From NCBI GenBank assembly GCA_964535025.1, contig CAZHRW010000240.1, forward strand, positions 1 through 39,716: 39,716 nucleotides of DNA. Reading direction: 5' to 3'. This DNA comes from JAAYZK01 sp964535025 (GTDB lineage Bacteria > Planctomycetota > Phycisphaerae > SM23-33 > FEN-1343). Each line of letters opens with the position of its first letter. Within the stretch, counting starts at the first letter, position 1. The position numbers were made by a program, and so were the translations under genes. The notes under the pieces are model-generated. The model was not told the DNA's origin, did not search any database, and saw only the letters and a list, made by a program, of their open reading frames with translations. This document shows, piece by piece, positions 1 to 7,096 of the stretch.

Positions 1-1
1 G

Positions 2-136
2 AACTACCTCGAGCTCCAGGCCGAGCTGCACCACCTCGCCCGCCGCCGGGACCAGCGCCTCCGCCAAATCGAGCAGGCCAAGTGGAAGCAGATCGCCCAC
101 ACGCGGCGACGGTTGAAACGCGAGCGGGACTGGTGA
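2..136 (+). CDS. C-terminal fragment of an unidentified basic, helical protein (5' end outside window)
   Basis: The second forward frame is open from the window edge to a TGA at 134-136 and gives 44 residues. They are rich in Arg, Lys, Gln, Glu and Leu with heptad-like spacing (LELQAELHHLARRRD, then QRLRQIEQAKWKQ), as in the end of a coiled coil or a basic nucleic-acid-binding tail. No domain can be named from so short a piece. It runs in the same direction as pyrF, but a 280-base non-coding gap with an AT-rich repeat patch separates them, so they are probably not one transcription unit. The frame call rests only on composition and the stop position. Confidence 0.45.
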   Translation, partial: NYLELQAELHHLARRRDQRLRQIEQAKWKQIAHTRRRLKRERDW

Positions 137-224
137 AGCGCCATGCTGCGTGGTAACACAACATGTGGGGTGTCTACTCGGCATGCCCCCCCCAACATCA
201 TGGGCGAAGCCCCCAACGTCGGCA

Positions 225-262
225 GATTCTAATGTGATTCTAATCAATTCCAAATTAGAATA
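225..262. repeat. AT-rich patch with direct and inverted 9-mers (GATTCTAAT)
   Basis: GATTCTAAT occurs at 225-233 and again at 236-244, exactly 11 bp apart. The inverted form ATTAGAAT follows at 254-261. The patch is about 70% A+T inside a strongly GC-rich chromosome. The layout suits a regulator or integration-protein binding site better than a coding segment. The rest of the 137-416 gap shows nothing else I can support apart from the pyrF promoter. Confidence 0.5.
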
Positions 263-375
263 ACCCATCAGCAGACAGGCGTCCGGGCAGCTTCAACTGC
301 CGGAGGATGTTCTTGGTCGCGAGATGAGAGACAGACGAGGATCTGGAGGCGAGGGTCAGGCAACAGGGCTGACCG

Positions 376-409
376 TTGGCTCGCGTGAGTCCAGAGTCTA
401 TCATGATAG
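376..409 (+). promoter_or_regulatory. Putative pyrF promoter with a palindrome over the -10
   Basis: TTGGCT (376-381), a 17-bp spacer and TATCAT (399-404) form a sigma70-like promoter. The -10 lies inside a perfect 12-bp palindrome, CTATCATGATAG (398-409). Transcription would start near 411, leaving only about 6 nt before the ATG at 417, and no Shine-Dalgarno sequence is visible. Confidence 0.45.
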
Positions 410-416
410 GGATTCC

Positions 417-1340
417 ATGAGCGATGCATCATCTCATTTCGCCGACCGGCTTTTCGAAGCAATCGATGCCAAGGGCGCGCCGGTGTGCGTGGGTCTCGAT
501 CCGGTCTATGGGAAGTTGCCGGCGGCGTTGCGATCGCCGGAGGCGACGCTGGAGGAGGAGGTGACCGCGATCGGGTCGTTCTGCGAGCAGGTGATCGACG
601 CGGTCGCCCCCCACGTGCCGGCGGTGAAGCCCCAGATCGCCTATTTCGAGCGGTACGGCTCGCCGGGGCTGGCGCTGTACTACCAGGTGGTCGCCCTGGC
701 CCAGGAGGCCGGGCTGATCGTGATCGGCGACGTCAAGCGGGGTGACATCGGGTCGACGGCCGAGGCGTACGCCGACGCCCACCTGGGCACGCTGGCCAGC
801 GAAGACGAGATCTGGACCTGGGCCCCCGACGCCGTGACCGTCAACGGCTACTTCGGCGCCGACGGGCTCGATCCGTTCGTCCGGGCCTGCCGCACCGGCG
901 GCGCCGGGCTGTTCGTGCTGGTGCGGACCAGCAACCCCGGCGGCGCGGCGGTGCAGGACTTCGAAGGGTCGGGCGGCAAGAAGTTCTTCGTCCACATGGC
1001 CGAGCAGGTCGCCGCGCTGGGCGACGGGGACGGCCTGGTGGGCGCCGGCGGGTACTCCTGCGTGGGCGCCGTCGTGGGCGCGACCTACCCGCGGGAGGCC
1101 CGCCTGCTGCGGGAGGTGATGGCCCGACAGATCTTCCTGGTGCCCGGCTACGGCGCCCAGGGGGCGACCGCGGCGGACTGCGCCGCGGCGTTCGACGCCG
1201 ACGGGCGCGGCGCGATCGTCAACGCCAGCCGCAGCGTCCTGTACGCGTTCGCCGACCGGCCGAACGTGCCCTGGAGGCGGGCCGTCCGCCAGGCGGCCGA
1301 GCGGTTCGCCGGCGATATCGCCGCGGCGGTCGGCGGGTAG
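417..1340 (+). CDS. pyrF: Orotidine 5'-phosphate decarboxylase, type 2
   Basis: This cytoplasmic TIM-barrel enzyme converts OMP to UMP in the last step of de novo pyrimidine synthesis. The 307-residue length fits the longer type 2 family. The substrate/catalytic signature GDVKRGDIGST lies at residues 104-114 with Asp105, Lys107 and Asp110. CVGLDP (24-29) and KPQ (71-73) are the usual strand motifs, and the phosphate-binding end reads VPGYGAQGA. I chose the ATG at 417, because the family start sits just before the CVGLDP strand and the preceding in-frame residues are not protein-like. The next gene begins 4 bases after the stop, so co-transcription with the kinase-fold gene is likely. Confidence 0.95.
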   Translation: MSDASSHFADRLFEAIDAKGAPVCVGLDPVYGKLPAALRSPEATLEEEVTAIGSFCEQVIDAVAPHVPAVKPQIAYFERYGSPGLALYYQVVALAQEAGLIVIGDVKRGDIGSTAEAYADAHLGTLASEDEIWTWAPDAVTVNGYFGADGLDPFVRACRTGGAGLFVLVRTSNPGGAAVQDFEGSGGKKFFVHMAEQVAALGDGDGLVGAGGYSCVGAVVGATYPREARLLREVMARQIFLVPGYGAQGATAADCAAAFDADGRGAIVNASRSVLYAFADRPNVPWRRAVRQAAERFAGDIAAAVGG

Positions 1341-1344
1341 GTGC

Positions 1345-2175
1345 ATGGTGAGTCGCGGAACCTGCAAACAGTTGTTCGCCCGGGCGGAGGGCTGTCCCGA
1401 CCGGGTCACCGTTCGCGGGCGGCCCTATCGGCTGGTCGGCGTGTTCAAGCACGATTTTTTCGCGGCCACGGCCCTGTACACCGCGGCGGCCGAGGGTGTC
1501 ACGCCCGAGCGGGTGGTGGTGAAGTTCGGGCGCAGGCAGGGGTTCTGCGGGCTGCCGCTGGCGTGGGTGGGGCGGCATCTTGCCCGGCGGGAGCGGGAGG
1601 TCCATCGGCGGATCGACGGGATCGAGGGCATCCAGCGCTGGGTCGGCCGCGTCAGCGACACGGCGTTCGCCCTGGAGTACCTGCCCGGGCGCCCGCTCGA
1701 TGCGGTGGACCCGCCGCCGCCGCCGGCATTCTTCGATGCCCTGCGGGACCTGATGGAGGCGGTGCACGCCCACGGCGTGGCGCACGCGGATCTGAACAAG
1801 CGAAGCAACATCCTGGTGACCCCCGACGACAAGCCGGCCCTGATCGACTTTCAGATCTGCGCCTTTCGCCCGCGGCGGGCGTGGTGGCCGTGGCGGGCCC
1901 TGGCAAGGCGTATCGTGGCGTACCTCCAGCGGATGGATCTGTACCACCTCTACAAGCACAAGGGCAGGCTGGCGCCGGAGGCGATGAGGCAGGGCGAGCG
2001 GGCAATCGCCGATCGTCCCCGCGGGCTGCTCCAGGTGCACCGGGCCATCGCGACGCCCGTGCGAAAGGCGCGCCGGCGGCTGCTCACGCGGCTCCACCGC
2101 GCCGGCCGCCTGGAGAGCCCCACCGCGCCCCTGGAGCCCGACGAGCAACCGGAGAAGGCGACATGGCGACATTGA
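1345..2175 (+). CDS. RIO/Kdo-kinase-like small kinase-fold protein
   Basis: This 276-residue protein has a kinase-type catalytic loop, HADLNKRSN (residues 147-155), followed by LIDFQ in the position of the metal-binding DFG. That pattern is typical of the compact kinases for lipopolysaccharide core sugars and of RIO-like kinases rather than of Hanks kinases. An N-terminal VVVKFGRR may supply the ATP-binding lysine. The C-terminal third is very basic (repeated RKARRRLL-type runs), which could bind membrane or nucleic acid. It follows pyrF after 4 bases and precedes yjbQ by 22 bases, so it probably sits in one operon. The substrate is unknown; sugar phosphorylation in envelope assembly is a family-based guess. 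Confidence 0.7.
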   Translation: MVSRGTCKQLFARAEGCPDRVTVRGRPYRLVGVFKHDFFAATALYTAAAEGVTPERVVVKFGRRQGFCGLPLAWVGRHLARREREVHRRIDGIEGIQRWVGRVSDTAFALEYLPGRPLDAVDPPPPPAFFDALRDLMEAVHAHGVAHADLNKRSNILVTPDDKPALIDFQICAFRPRRAWWPWRALARRIVAYLQRMDLYHLYKHKGRLAPEAMRQGERAIADRPRGLLQVHRAIATPVRKARRRLLTRLHRAGRLESPTAPLEPDEQPEKATWRH

Positions 2176-2197
2176 CCGCCGATCGAGGGCAGCGACG

Positions 2198-2608
2198 ATG
2201 ACCTGCACGACACAGGAGTTCACCGTCCAGACGCGGAAGCACGATCAGATGGTGGATATCACCGACAAGGTCGCGGCCATCGTCGAGGCCTCGAAGGTGC
2301 GGGCGGGGACGGTCACCGTGTTCGTGCCCCACACGACGGCGGCCGTGACGATCAACGAGAACGCCGATCCGGATGTCGTGCACGATGTGCTTCGGGCGCT
2401 GGACGAGGTGGCGCCGTGGCATCAGGCGTTCTACCGCCACGGGGAAGGCAACTCGGCCGCCCACGTCAAGAGCTCGCTGATGGGCTGCTCGGCGAGCGTG
2501 CTGGTCGGCGACGGCCGTCTGCTGCTGGGGCGGTGGCAGAGCCTGTGGTTCTGCGAATTTGACGGCCCCCGCGGCCGCCGCGTGATCGTCCGCGTGATGG
2601 GCGAGTGA
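2198..2608 (+). CDS. yjbQ: YjbQ family protein (UPF0047, secondary thiamine-phosphate synthase type)
   Basis: The 136 residues match the single-domain YjbQ family over its whole usual length. Typical segments are VTVFVPHTTAAVTINENADP near residues 43-62, HGEGNSAAHVKSSLMG near the middle, and GRWQSLWFCEFDGPR near the end. Conserved histidines in these motifs probably bind metal. Some homologues show weak thiamine-phosphate synthase activity, but the true cellular role is unsettled. It is the third gene of the apparent pyrF group. Confidence 0.93.
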   Translation: MTCTTQEFTVQTRKHDQMVDITDKVAAIVEASKVRAGTVTVFVPHTTAAVTINENADPDVVHDVLRALDEVAPWHQAFYRHGEGNSAAHVKSSLMGCSASVLVGDGRLLLGRWQSLWFCEFDGPRGRRVIVRVMGE

Positions 2609-2731
2609 CGGCGGGCCCGGCGCGGGTAAAACGCTGGACGTGACGGCGGAAAGGCTTGGGATTGTGTCCCTTATCGCCCGCCGCCCCGCCGCGAGGGCCG
2701 GTGAAACGGCGGAGGAATCTGGAGATTTTGC

Positions 2732-2761
2732 TAGACCTGGCGCCGCCCGGCGATCTATGCT
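2732..2761 (+). promoter_or_regulatory. Weak candidate promoter for the MerR-REC gene
   Basis: TAGACC (2732-2737), an 18-bp spacer and TATGCT (2756-2761) give partial sigma70 matches in the 280-base gap upstream of 2889. A 9-bp hairpin with one bulge and a TTG loop follows at 2771-2792. Both are modest signals; the rest of this gap is featureless. Confidence 0.25.
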
Positions 2762-2888
2762 GGTAAGGTACCGTAGCCGGTTGCCGGCACGGATCGGTAC
2801 GAGCGTTTCTGACTGTCGGCCCTGTTCGAAGTTGGAATGGAGAAGGATTCGCCCGGATGCCGCGGGCAAGGGGGGGTAGAAAGGTCGG

Positions 2889-3458
2889 ATGAAGTCGATG
2901 GGTCGCAGTCTCTCTACATTCAAGATCGCACAGCTCCTGGAGGTCAATCCCAGCTCCGTCGCCAACTGGGTGGACCGCAAGCTGCTCGATGCGCATCGGA
3001 CGCCCGGGGGGCATCGTCGGGTGGCCATTGGCGATCTGCTGCGTTTCCTCAAGGAGCGGGGCATGCCCGTCCCGCCGGAGTTGCAGGTGCCCCCGGCGCG
3101 GATCCTCGTCGTGGACGACGAGCCGTCCCTCTGCCGGATGATCGCCCGGTCGCTACGGCTGGCGGACCCCGAGTTCGAGGTCGTCGAGGCCACCGACGGC
3201 TTCCAGGCGGGCCAGCTCGTCGCCTCGATGAAACCCGACGTGGTGATCCTCGATCTGCGGATGCCGGGCATGGACGGGTTCGAGGTCTGCCGCGTGCTCA
3301 AGAAACAGGCCCAGACCCGTCACGCCGTGGTCCTGGCGATGACGGCCTTCCCGTCGGCCGCCAGCGAACAGCAGATCCGCGCGTGCGGCGCCGACGCCTA
3401 CTTCACCAAGCCGCTGGACATGGACGAACTGCTCGCGGCCGTCCAGGCGTCGGTCTGA
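2889..3458 (+). CDS. Response regulator with N-terminal MerR/BldC-type HTH and C-terminal receiver
   Basis: The 189 residues contain two domains. Residues about 8-60 form a MerR/excisionase-like winged helix (FKIAQLLEVNPSSVANWV, then the wing RTPGGHRR). Residues about 70-189 are a complete CheY-like receiver with an acidic pocket at VVDDEP, phospho-acceptor Asp122 in ILDLRMPGMDG, a Thr in AMTAF and Lys in FTKPL. The DNA-binding domain is at the N-terminus, the reverse of the common OmpR/NarL order. No histidine kinase is adjacent. The ATG at 2889 follows an AAAGG; an ATG at 2898 is possible. Probable role: phosphorylation-controlled transcription factor. Confidence 0.85.
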   Translation: MKSMGRSLSTFKIAQLLEVNPSSVANWVDRKLLDAHRTPGGHRRVAIGDLLRFLKERGMPVPPELQVPPARILVVDDEPSLCRMIARSLRLADPEFEVVEATDGFQAGQLVASMKPDVVILDLRMPGMDGFEVCRVLKKQAQTRHAVVLAMTAFPSAASEQQIRACGADAYFTKPLDMDELLAAVQASV

Positions 3459-3462
3459 CGGG

Positions 3463-4836
3463 CTACGGCCGCGACCGCTGCGACGACCTTTCCGCCGTCA
3501 CCCGTTCCTCCCAGCGCAGGGCCAGCGTGGCGGTCCGGTCGAGAAACGCCGTCAAGACATCTCCGAGCAGTTCCCTGCGCCACCCCTGGTCCAGCCGGCT
3601 GCCGGCGAGCCGGTCGGCCGAGACGCCGTCGGCGAACAGCCCCACCAGCTCCTGCCGGCTGGTCACCAGTGCCGGATGGACCGACCGGCCGAAACACCAC
3701 GCCTGGATGACGGCCCAGAGGCTGTCGATCTCGCTGCGGCGGGCGGCGGTCTCCACCTGCGGCCGGACCGCCGGCAGCGCGTCGGCGTCGAGGGCCAGCC
3801 CCGCGCGCACCGCCTCGACGACCCGCTCGCCGTGCAGGCGTATAAGGTTTCGCGGCAGGATGTTGAGGCCGTAGAGCTCGTCGACCGACGCCGGGTTCTT
3901 CTGGGCGAGGGTCTTGAGCGCTTCATCGCGCACGACGGTCCGGGCGGGGACGTTCTGCTCGCGGGCGACGTCCTCGCGCCACTGAAGCAGGTGGACGACC
4001 ACGCCCAACTGTCGCGGCGTGAGGTTCCGCGTGCCCCGCAGGCGGCGGGCCTGGGCGACCGGATCGAACCGGTACGCCGCCGCGTCGGACAGCGCCGCGC
4101 ACTCTTCGGCGGCCCACCGGGCGTGACCCAGCGCATCGAGCCGTCGGGCCGCCTCGTCGGCCACCGCCGGCAGGTAGCGGACGTCGTCGGCGGCGTAGCG
4201 GATCTGCGACGGCGACAGCGGGCGGTGATCCCACTGCGTGAAGGTCATGCGCTTGCCCAGCCGGACGCCCAGCAGCAGCTCCAGGGCCTCCCGCAGCGAC
4301 AGCGGGTAGGGCAGGGCCGCGAAGGCCAAGGCGATCTGCGTGTCGAGGATCGCCCGCGGCTCGCGGCCGGTCAGCCGCCAGGCCGGCTCGAGATCCTGAA
4401 CGCCGGCGTGGACGATCGTCTCGATGGCCGGATCGACCACCGTCGCCCAGAACGGGTCGAGGTCCAGCCCCGCCCGCGGGTCGACCAGCGCGACTCGCTC
4501 GGCCGTGGCCACCTGGATGACGCACAGCTCGGGCGCGTAGGTCAACTCGCCGATGAACTCCGTGTCGAACGCGTAGCGGCCCGCGGCCCGCAGGTGATCG
4601 ACCAGCTCTGCCAGGGCCGCCGCGTCGGTGATCAGCTCCGGCGGGTCGGCGCAGACCATCGGGTGGTCGGCCCGCTGGATGGCGGCGCCGCGGTCGCCAT
4701 GGTCCTCCGCGTCGTGGTGCTTGCGGCGTCTGCGGCTGTAATAGCGCTGCTGGCGGTCCGACAGACCCGAGGCGGTCTCGGCCGACGCGGCGCGGCCCGT
4801 CTGTCGCGCGGCCGAACGTTTGGGTTGTCGACTCAT
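3463..4836 (-). CDS. rnd: Ribonuclease D (DEDD exonuclease plus HRDC domains)
   Basis: This 3'-5' exoribonuclease trims tRNA and other stable RNA precursors. The DEDDy motifs are visible: FDTEF (Asp91, Glu93), HAGVQD (Asp148) and YAADDV (Tyr214, Asp218). HRDC-type helices follow, including one that begins REQNVPARTVVRDE. The 457-residue length counts from the ATG at 4836. Residues 1-60 are a low-complexity, basic extension not typical of the family, so a second start at Met60 (4659) is possible. I prefer 4836 because an extended -10 element lies just upstream. It converges on the MerR-REC gene with only 4 bases between stops. Confidence 0.9.
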   Translation of the reverse strand: MSRQPKRSAARQTGRAASAETASGLSDRQQRYYSRRRRKHHDAEDHGDRGAAIQRADHPMVCADPPELITDAAALAELVDHLRAAGRYAFDTEFIGELTYAPELCVIQVATAERVALVDPRAGLDLDPFWATVVDPAIETIVHAGVQDLEPAWRLTGREPRAILDTQIALAFAALPYPLSLREALELLLGVRLGKRMTFTQWDHRPLSPSQIRYAADDVRYLPAVADEAARRLDALGHARWAAEECAALSDAAAYRFDPVAQARRLRGTRNLTPRQLGVVVHLLQWREDVAREQNVPARTVVRDEALKTLAQKNPASVDELYGLNILPRNLIRLHGERVVEAVRAGLALDADALPAVRPQVETAARRSEIDSLWAVIQAWCFGRSVHPALVTSRQELVGLFADGVSADRLAGSRLDQGWRRELLGDVLTAFLDRTATLALRWEERVTAERSSQRSRP

Positions 4837-4843
4837 GCGGGGT

Positions 4844-4852
4844 ATGATAGCA
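4844..4852 (-). promoter_or_regulatory. Extended -10 element for rnd
   Basis: On the minus strand TGCTATCAT reads as an extended -10 (TGn plus TATCAT, hexamer at 4849-4844). The hexamer ends 7 bases before the ATG at 4836, so a transcript would begin at or next to the start codon. No convincing -35 is seen, which is usual for extended -10 promoters. Confidence 0.4.
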
Positions 4853-4930
4853 CTTGACACGGCCGACGTGGTGGGGCAAATTGCCTACTTCACGCGCCGG
4901 GCGGCCGGCGGCGTGGCCGAGAGAGGATGC

Positions 4931-5434
4931 ATGGCGCGCAAAGCACCCCAGACACCGACATCGTTTCCATTTGTCATCCCCTTCCTCGGGGGCGTCCTGG
5001 CCTGGGCGATCCCCGGGGCCGGCCACTGGTTCATCGGCCGCAGGGTGCGGGGGGTCATCCTCTTCGTGACCATCACGGCCCTGTTCTGGTCGGGCGTGGC
5101 TATCGGGGGCGTCTTCACGGTCGACCCGCGGGAGGAGCTGTGGTGGAGCCGGGCCCAGTTGTGCACCGGCCTCAGCGGGATCGTCGGCTACTACCGCCAG
5201 GAGGCCTACTACGGCGAGGCCGACACCGGCCAGACGGAGCGGGCCATCCGGGCCCGGATCGCCGCCGACGACCTGGCCCTCGTGGCCCCGGCGGCCACGC
5301 TGGCCCACGTGTTCTCGGGCGTGGCCGGCCTGCTGAACCTGCTGTGCATCATGGACGTCGTGTTCCTCGGCGCCATGGGCGTCCGGGGCGAACACCCCCC
5401 GGGCGAGACCGCCCGACAGGAGGCCGCCCCATGA
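4931..5434 (+). CDS. Multi-pass membrane protein, DUF6677-like
   Basis: The predicted 167-residue protein starts at the ATG at 4931 after a GAGAGG ribosome site. It has a hydrophobic helix pair around FVIPFLGGVLAWAIPGAG and GVILFVTITALFWSG, and a further helix pair near the C-terminus. The phrase GAGHWFIGRRVRG recalls the DUF6677 family, which I recall as mainly planctomycete; that assignment is from memory and unverified. Function is unknown. Its stop overlaps the start of the next small membrane protein (ATGA), so the two are translationally coupled and may form one membrane unit. Confidence 0.75.
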   Translation: MARKAPQTPTSFPFVIPFLGGVLAWAIPGAGHWFIGRRVRGVILFVTITALFWSGVAIGGVFTVDPREELWWSRAQLCTGLSGIVGYYRQEAYYGEADTGQTERAIRARIAADDLALVAPAATLAHVFSGVAGLLNLLCIMDVVFLGAMGVRGEHPPGETARQEAAP

Positions 5435-5655
5435 TCGCCCTGTCGGCCCTGTTCACCGAGCCGCTGGCGATCTCCTCGCAGACCTGGTGGGGCATTATCC
5501 CCGTAAGTCTTGCTGTGGCAATCGTCTACAAGACGGTCCGCAGTCACAGCCTCCGGCGGCTGCCGGTGGAGATCCTCCGGCTGTCGGCCTACCTGCTCGC
5601 CGGCGAGGCCCTCCTGCTGCTGGCCGGCTGGTTCGTGCTGGACTACCTCGTTTAA
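5431..5655 (+). CDS. Small two-helix membrane protein
   Basis: The gene encodes 74 residues and starts in an ATGA overlap with the preceding membrane-protein gene, with AGGAGG 8 bases upstream of the start. Two hydrophobic segments (IIPVSLAVAIVYK and LSAYLLAGEALLLLAGW) flank a short basic loop (TVRSHSLRR). I do not recognise a family. Strict coupling to the upstream gene suggests a subunit or assembly partner. Confidence 0.7.
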   Translation: MIALSALFTEPLAISSQTWWGIIPVSLAVAIVYKTVRSHSLRRLPVEILRLSAYLLAGEALLLLAGWFVLDYLV

Positions 5656-5774
5656 TCCTTGTTTTAGCAAGCCTTTATATTTTCCCGCCGCAAAACGTAT
5701 CGCGCAGGTCGATGTTCTTGCAGGGATTGTACGAACACCGCGCGTCGCTCCGTCGAAGAAGAGGTGGAAGAATC

Positions 5775-5852
5775 TATACTACTGTGGCCATTGGGGATGG
5801 CCCGGCATCGGCCGCGGGGGCGGTTGGTCGCCCGCGGGACATGCCGTATAAT
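5775..5852 (+). promoter_or_regulatory. Tandem hairpins followed by a perfect TATAAT
   Basis: TATACT at 5775-5780 is a possible -10. It is followed by hairpin GGCCAT-TGGGG-ATGGCC (5786-5802). A second, longer stem-loop lies at 5803-5846, with outer arms CGGCAT/ATGCCG and inner arms CCGCGGG.../CGCCCGCGG. TATAAT (5847-5852) abuts the second hairpin, and GAGGAGG (5858-5864) serves the ATG at 5872. Either the hairpins form a structured leader from the upstream promoter, or TATAAT is itself the -10 with a very short leader. Confidence 0.35.
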
Positions 5853-5871
5853 TCCCCGAGGAGGCAAGGCG

Positions 5872-6525
5872 ATGCAGAACATGCCGATACTCCTGGATTT
5901 GCACACCCAAAAGGATCTGTTCTGCCCGGGCGGCGTGTTGTACGACCCGAAGGCGAATCGCGTGAAGGCGAGGATCTACCGTCTGTTCCGGTGGGCACGC
6001 CGCGCCGAGGCGCCCGTGCTCAGCGCCAAGCTGCTCGCCCGGTGGGGCCATCACGGCCCGTTCAGCCTGGAGCCGCACTGCGTCGACGGGACCGGGGGCG
6101 AGGAGAAGATCGCCCGCACGCTGCTCAGCCGGCGGATCGACCTGGGGCTGTCCCACAACGCGGACCTGCCGCGGGATCTGCTGCGGGATTATCAGCAGGT
6201 GATCTTCGAGACGTGGGACGCGGATATTTTCCACCACCAGAAGTTCGAACGGCTGATCTCGGAACTGGTGGGACCGCGGACGTTCATCGTGTGCGGCGCC
6301 GGCATCGCCGTCGGGATCAAGCAGGCGGTGCTCGGCCTGCGCAGTCGGGGCCACGAGGTGATCATCGCTTCCGACGCCGTGCTGGACCTCGACGACCCGG
6401 ACACCAAGATGGCGTGGCTGCGGATCGTGGCCAAGGGCGCACGGCTGATGACCGTGGCCCAGGTCGCCGAGGCGTTCGTCCCGCGCCGGCGGCGGCGGGC
6501 GATCTCGACGGCCGTGGCCTCCTGA
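5872..6525 (+). CDS. Isochorismatase-fold protein lacking the catalytic cysteine
   Basis: The 217-residue protein follows the isochorismatase-like layout. LLDLHTQKDL at residues 7-16 corresponds to the first Asp motif (Asp9). FIVCGAGIAVGIKQAVLGL (138-156) corresponds to the usual 'GVATDVCV' nucleophile segment, then EVIIASDAV (162-170). At the nucleophile position the residue is Gly148, not Cys. The segment that normally holds the catalytic Lys reads VIFETWDAD, with Glu113 there. Two of the three catalytic residues therefore appear lost, by eye alignment. It may bind rather than hydrolyse a ligand. The ATG at 5872 has a strong GAGGAGG site. Catalysis by different residues cannot be excluded. 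Confidence 0.65.
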   Translation: MQNMPILLDLHTQKDLFCPGGVLYDPKANRVKARIYRLFRWARRAEAPVLSAKLLARWGHHGPFSLEPHCVDGTGGEEKIARTLLSRRIDLGLSHNADLPRDLLRDYQQVIFETWDADIFHHQKFERLISELVGPRTFIVCGAGIAVGIKQAVLGLRSRGHEVIIASDAVLDLDDPDTKMAWLRIVAKGARLMTVAQVAEAFVPRRRRRAISTAVAS

Positions 6526-6547
6526 CGCGGCGAGGGTGGCCGCCGCC

Positions 6548-6603
6548 TTGTCGCCGCCGGAAGGGGGCGGTACCATGGCTGCGTAAGCACGGACCCCTTA
6601 CGC
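6548..6603 (+). promoter_or_regulatory. dUTPase promoter with dyad at +1
   Basis: TTGTCG (6548-6553), a 17-bp spacer and TACCAT (6571-6576) form a plausible promoter. The predicted start near 6583 falls in a perfect inverted repeat, GCGTAAG (6581-6587) and CTTACGC (6597-6603). The ribosome site GGAAAGG follows directly. Confidence 0.4.
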
Positions 6604-6619
6604 GGAAAGGAAGAGCCCC

Positions 6620-7096
6620 ATGGCCGACGCCCCCCCGCATGCCCTCGAGCAGATCTGGCCCCTCCAGGCGGCGCTGAACGCCCGGGCGGGATTCGACACG
6701 CTGGCGCTGGGTCGGCGGCTGGCCGCGGCGGCCGCGGCGGGAACGCTTGACGACGACCAACCGCTGCGGGTCGAGATCGGCCGCGCCGTGAAGAACTACC
6801 TCGATGCGATGGCCGCCGAGTGCCACGAGTTGCAGGAGTGCCTGTCCTGGAAGCACTGGTATCGCGAGGCCAAGGAGGGCCGCCAGTACGAGCTGCAGGA
6901 CCTGCAGAACGCCCGCGTGGAAGTGACGGACATGCTGTTCTTCTGGGTGAGCCTGTGCCAACTGCTGGGCCTGGGGCCCGAGGACGTCTACCGGCTGTAC
7001 GCCGGCAAGTTGGGGATCAACCACAAGCGCCAGGACGAGAACCGCACCCAGGCCGCCCACGCCGAGCACGAGCACGAGAATCGCGAGGTCCGCTGA
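6620..7096 (+). CDS. Dimeric (all-alpha) dUTP diphosphatase
   Basis: The 158-residue protein belongs to the all-alpha NTP pyrophosphatase group, dUTPase_2 type. It hydrolyses dUTP to dUMP and pyrophosphate, keeping uracil out of DNA and feeding dTMP synthesis. Metal-binding acidic motifs are visible as AECHELQECLSWKHW near residues 66-80 and ARVEVTDMLFFW near residues 100-111, followed by the family's GLGPEDVYRLYAGKLGINHKRQ. The C-terminal tail is His/Glu-rich. The stop TGA overlaps the ATG of the phosphoesterase-domain gene, so the pair is translationally coupled and both may act in nucleotide or DNA maintenance. Confidence 0.85.
   Translation: MADAPPHALEQIWPLQAALNARAGFDTLALGRRLAAAAAAGTLDDDQPLRVEIGRAVKNYLDAMAAECHELQECLSWKHWYREAKEGRQYELQDLQNARVEVTDMLFFWVSLCQLLGLGPEDVYRLYAGKLGINHKRQDENRTQAAHAEHEHENREVR

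Noticed and set aside
429..1409. 326-residue minus-strand frame opposite pyrF
   Set aside because: Antisense shadow; pyrF motifs on the plus strand are unambiguous.
4854..4883. TTGACA at 4854-4859 as a promoter for the membrane-protein gene at 4931
   Set aside because: No acceptable -10 at 16-18 bp spacing; only AAATTG is present.
5656..5690. Possible terminator CTTG-TTTTAG-CAAG followed by TTTATATTTT
   Set aside because: The stem is only 4 bp and AT-poor pairing cannot be extended, so I do not call a terminator.
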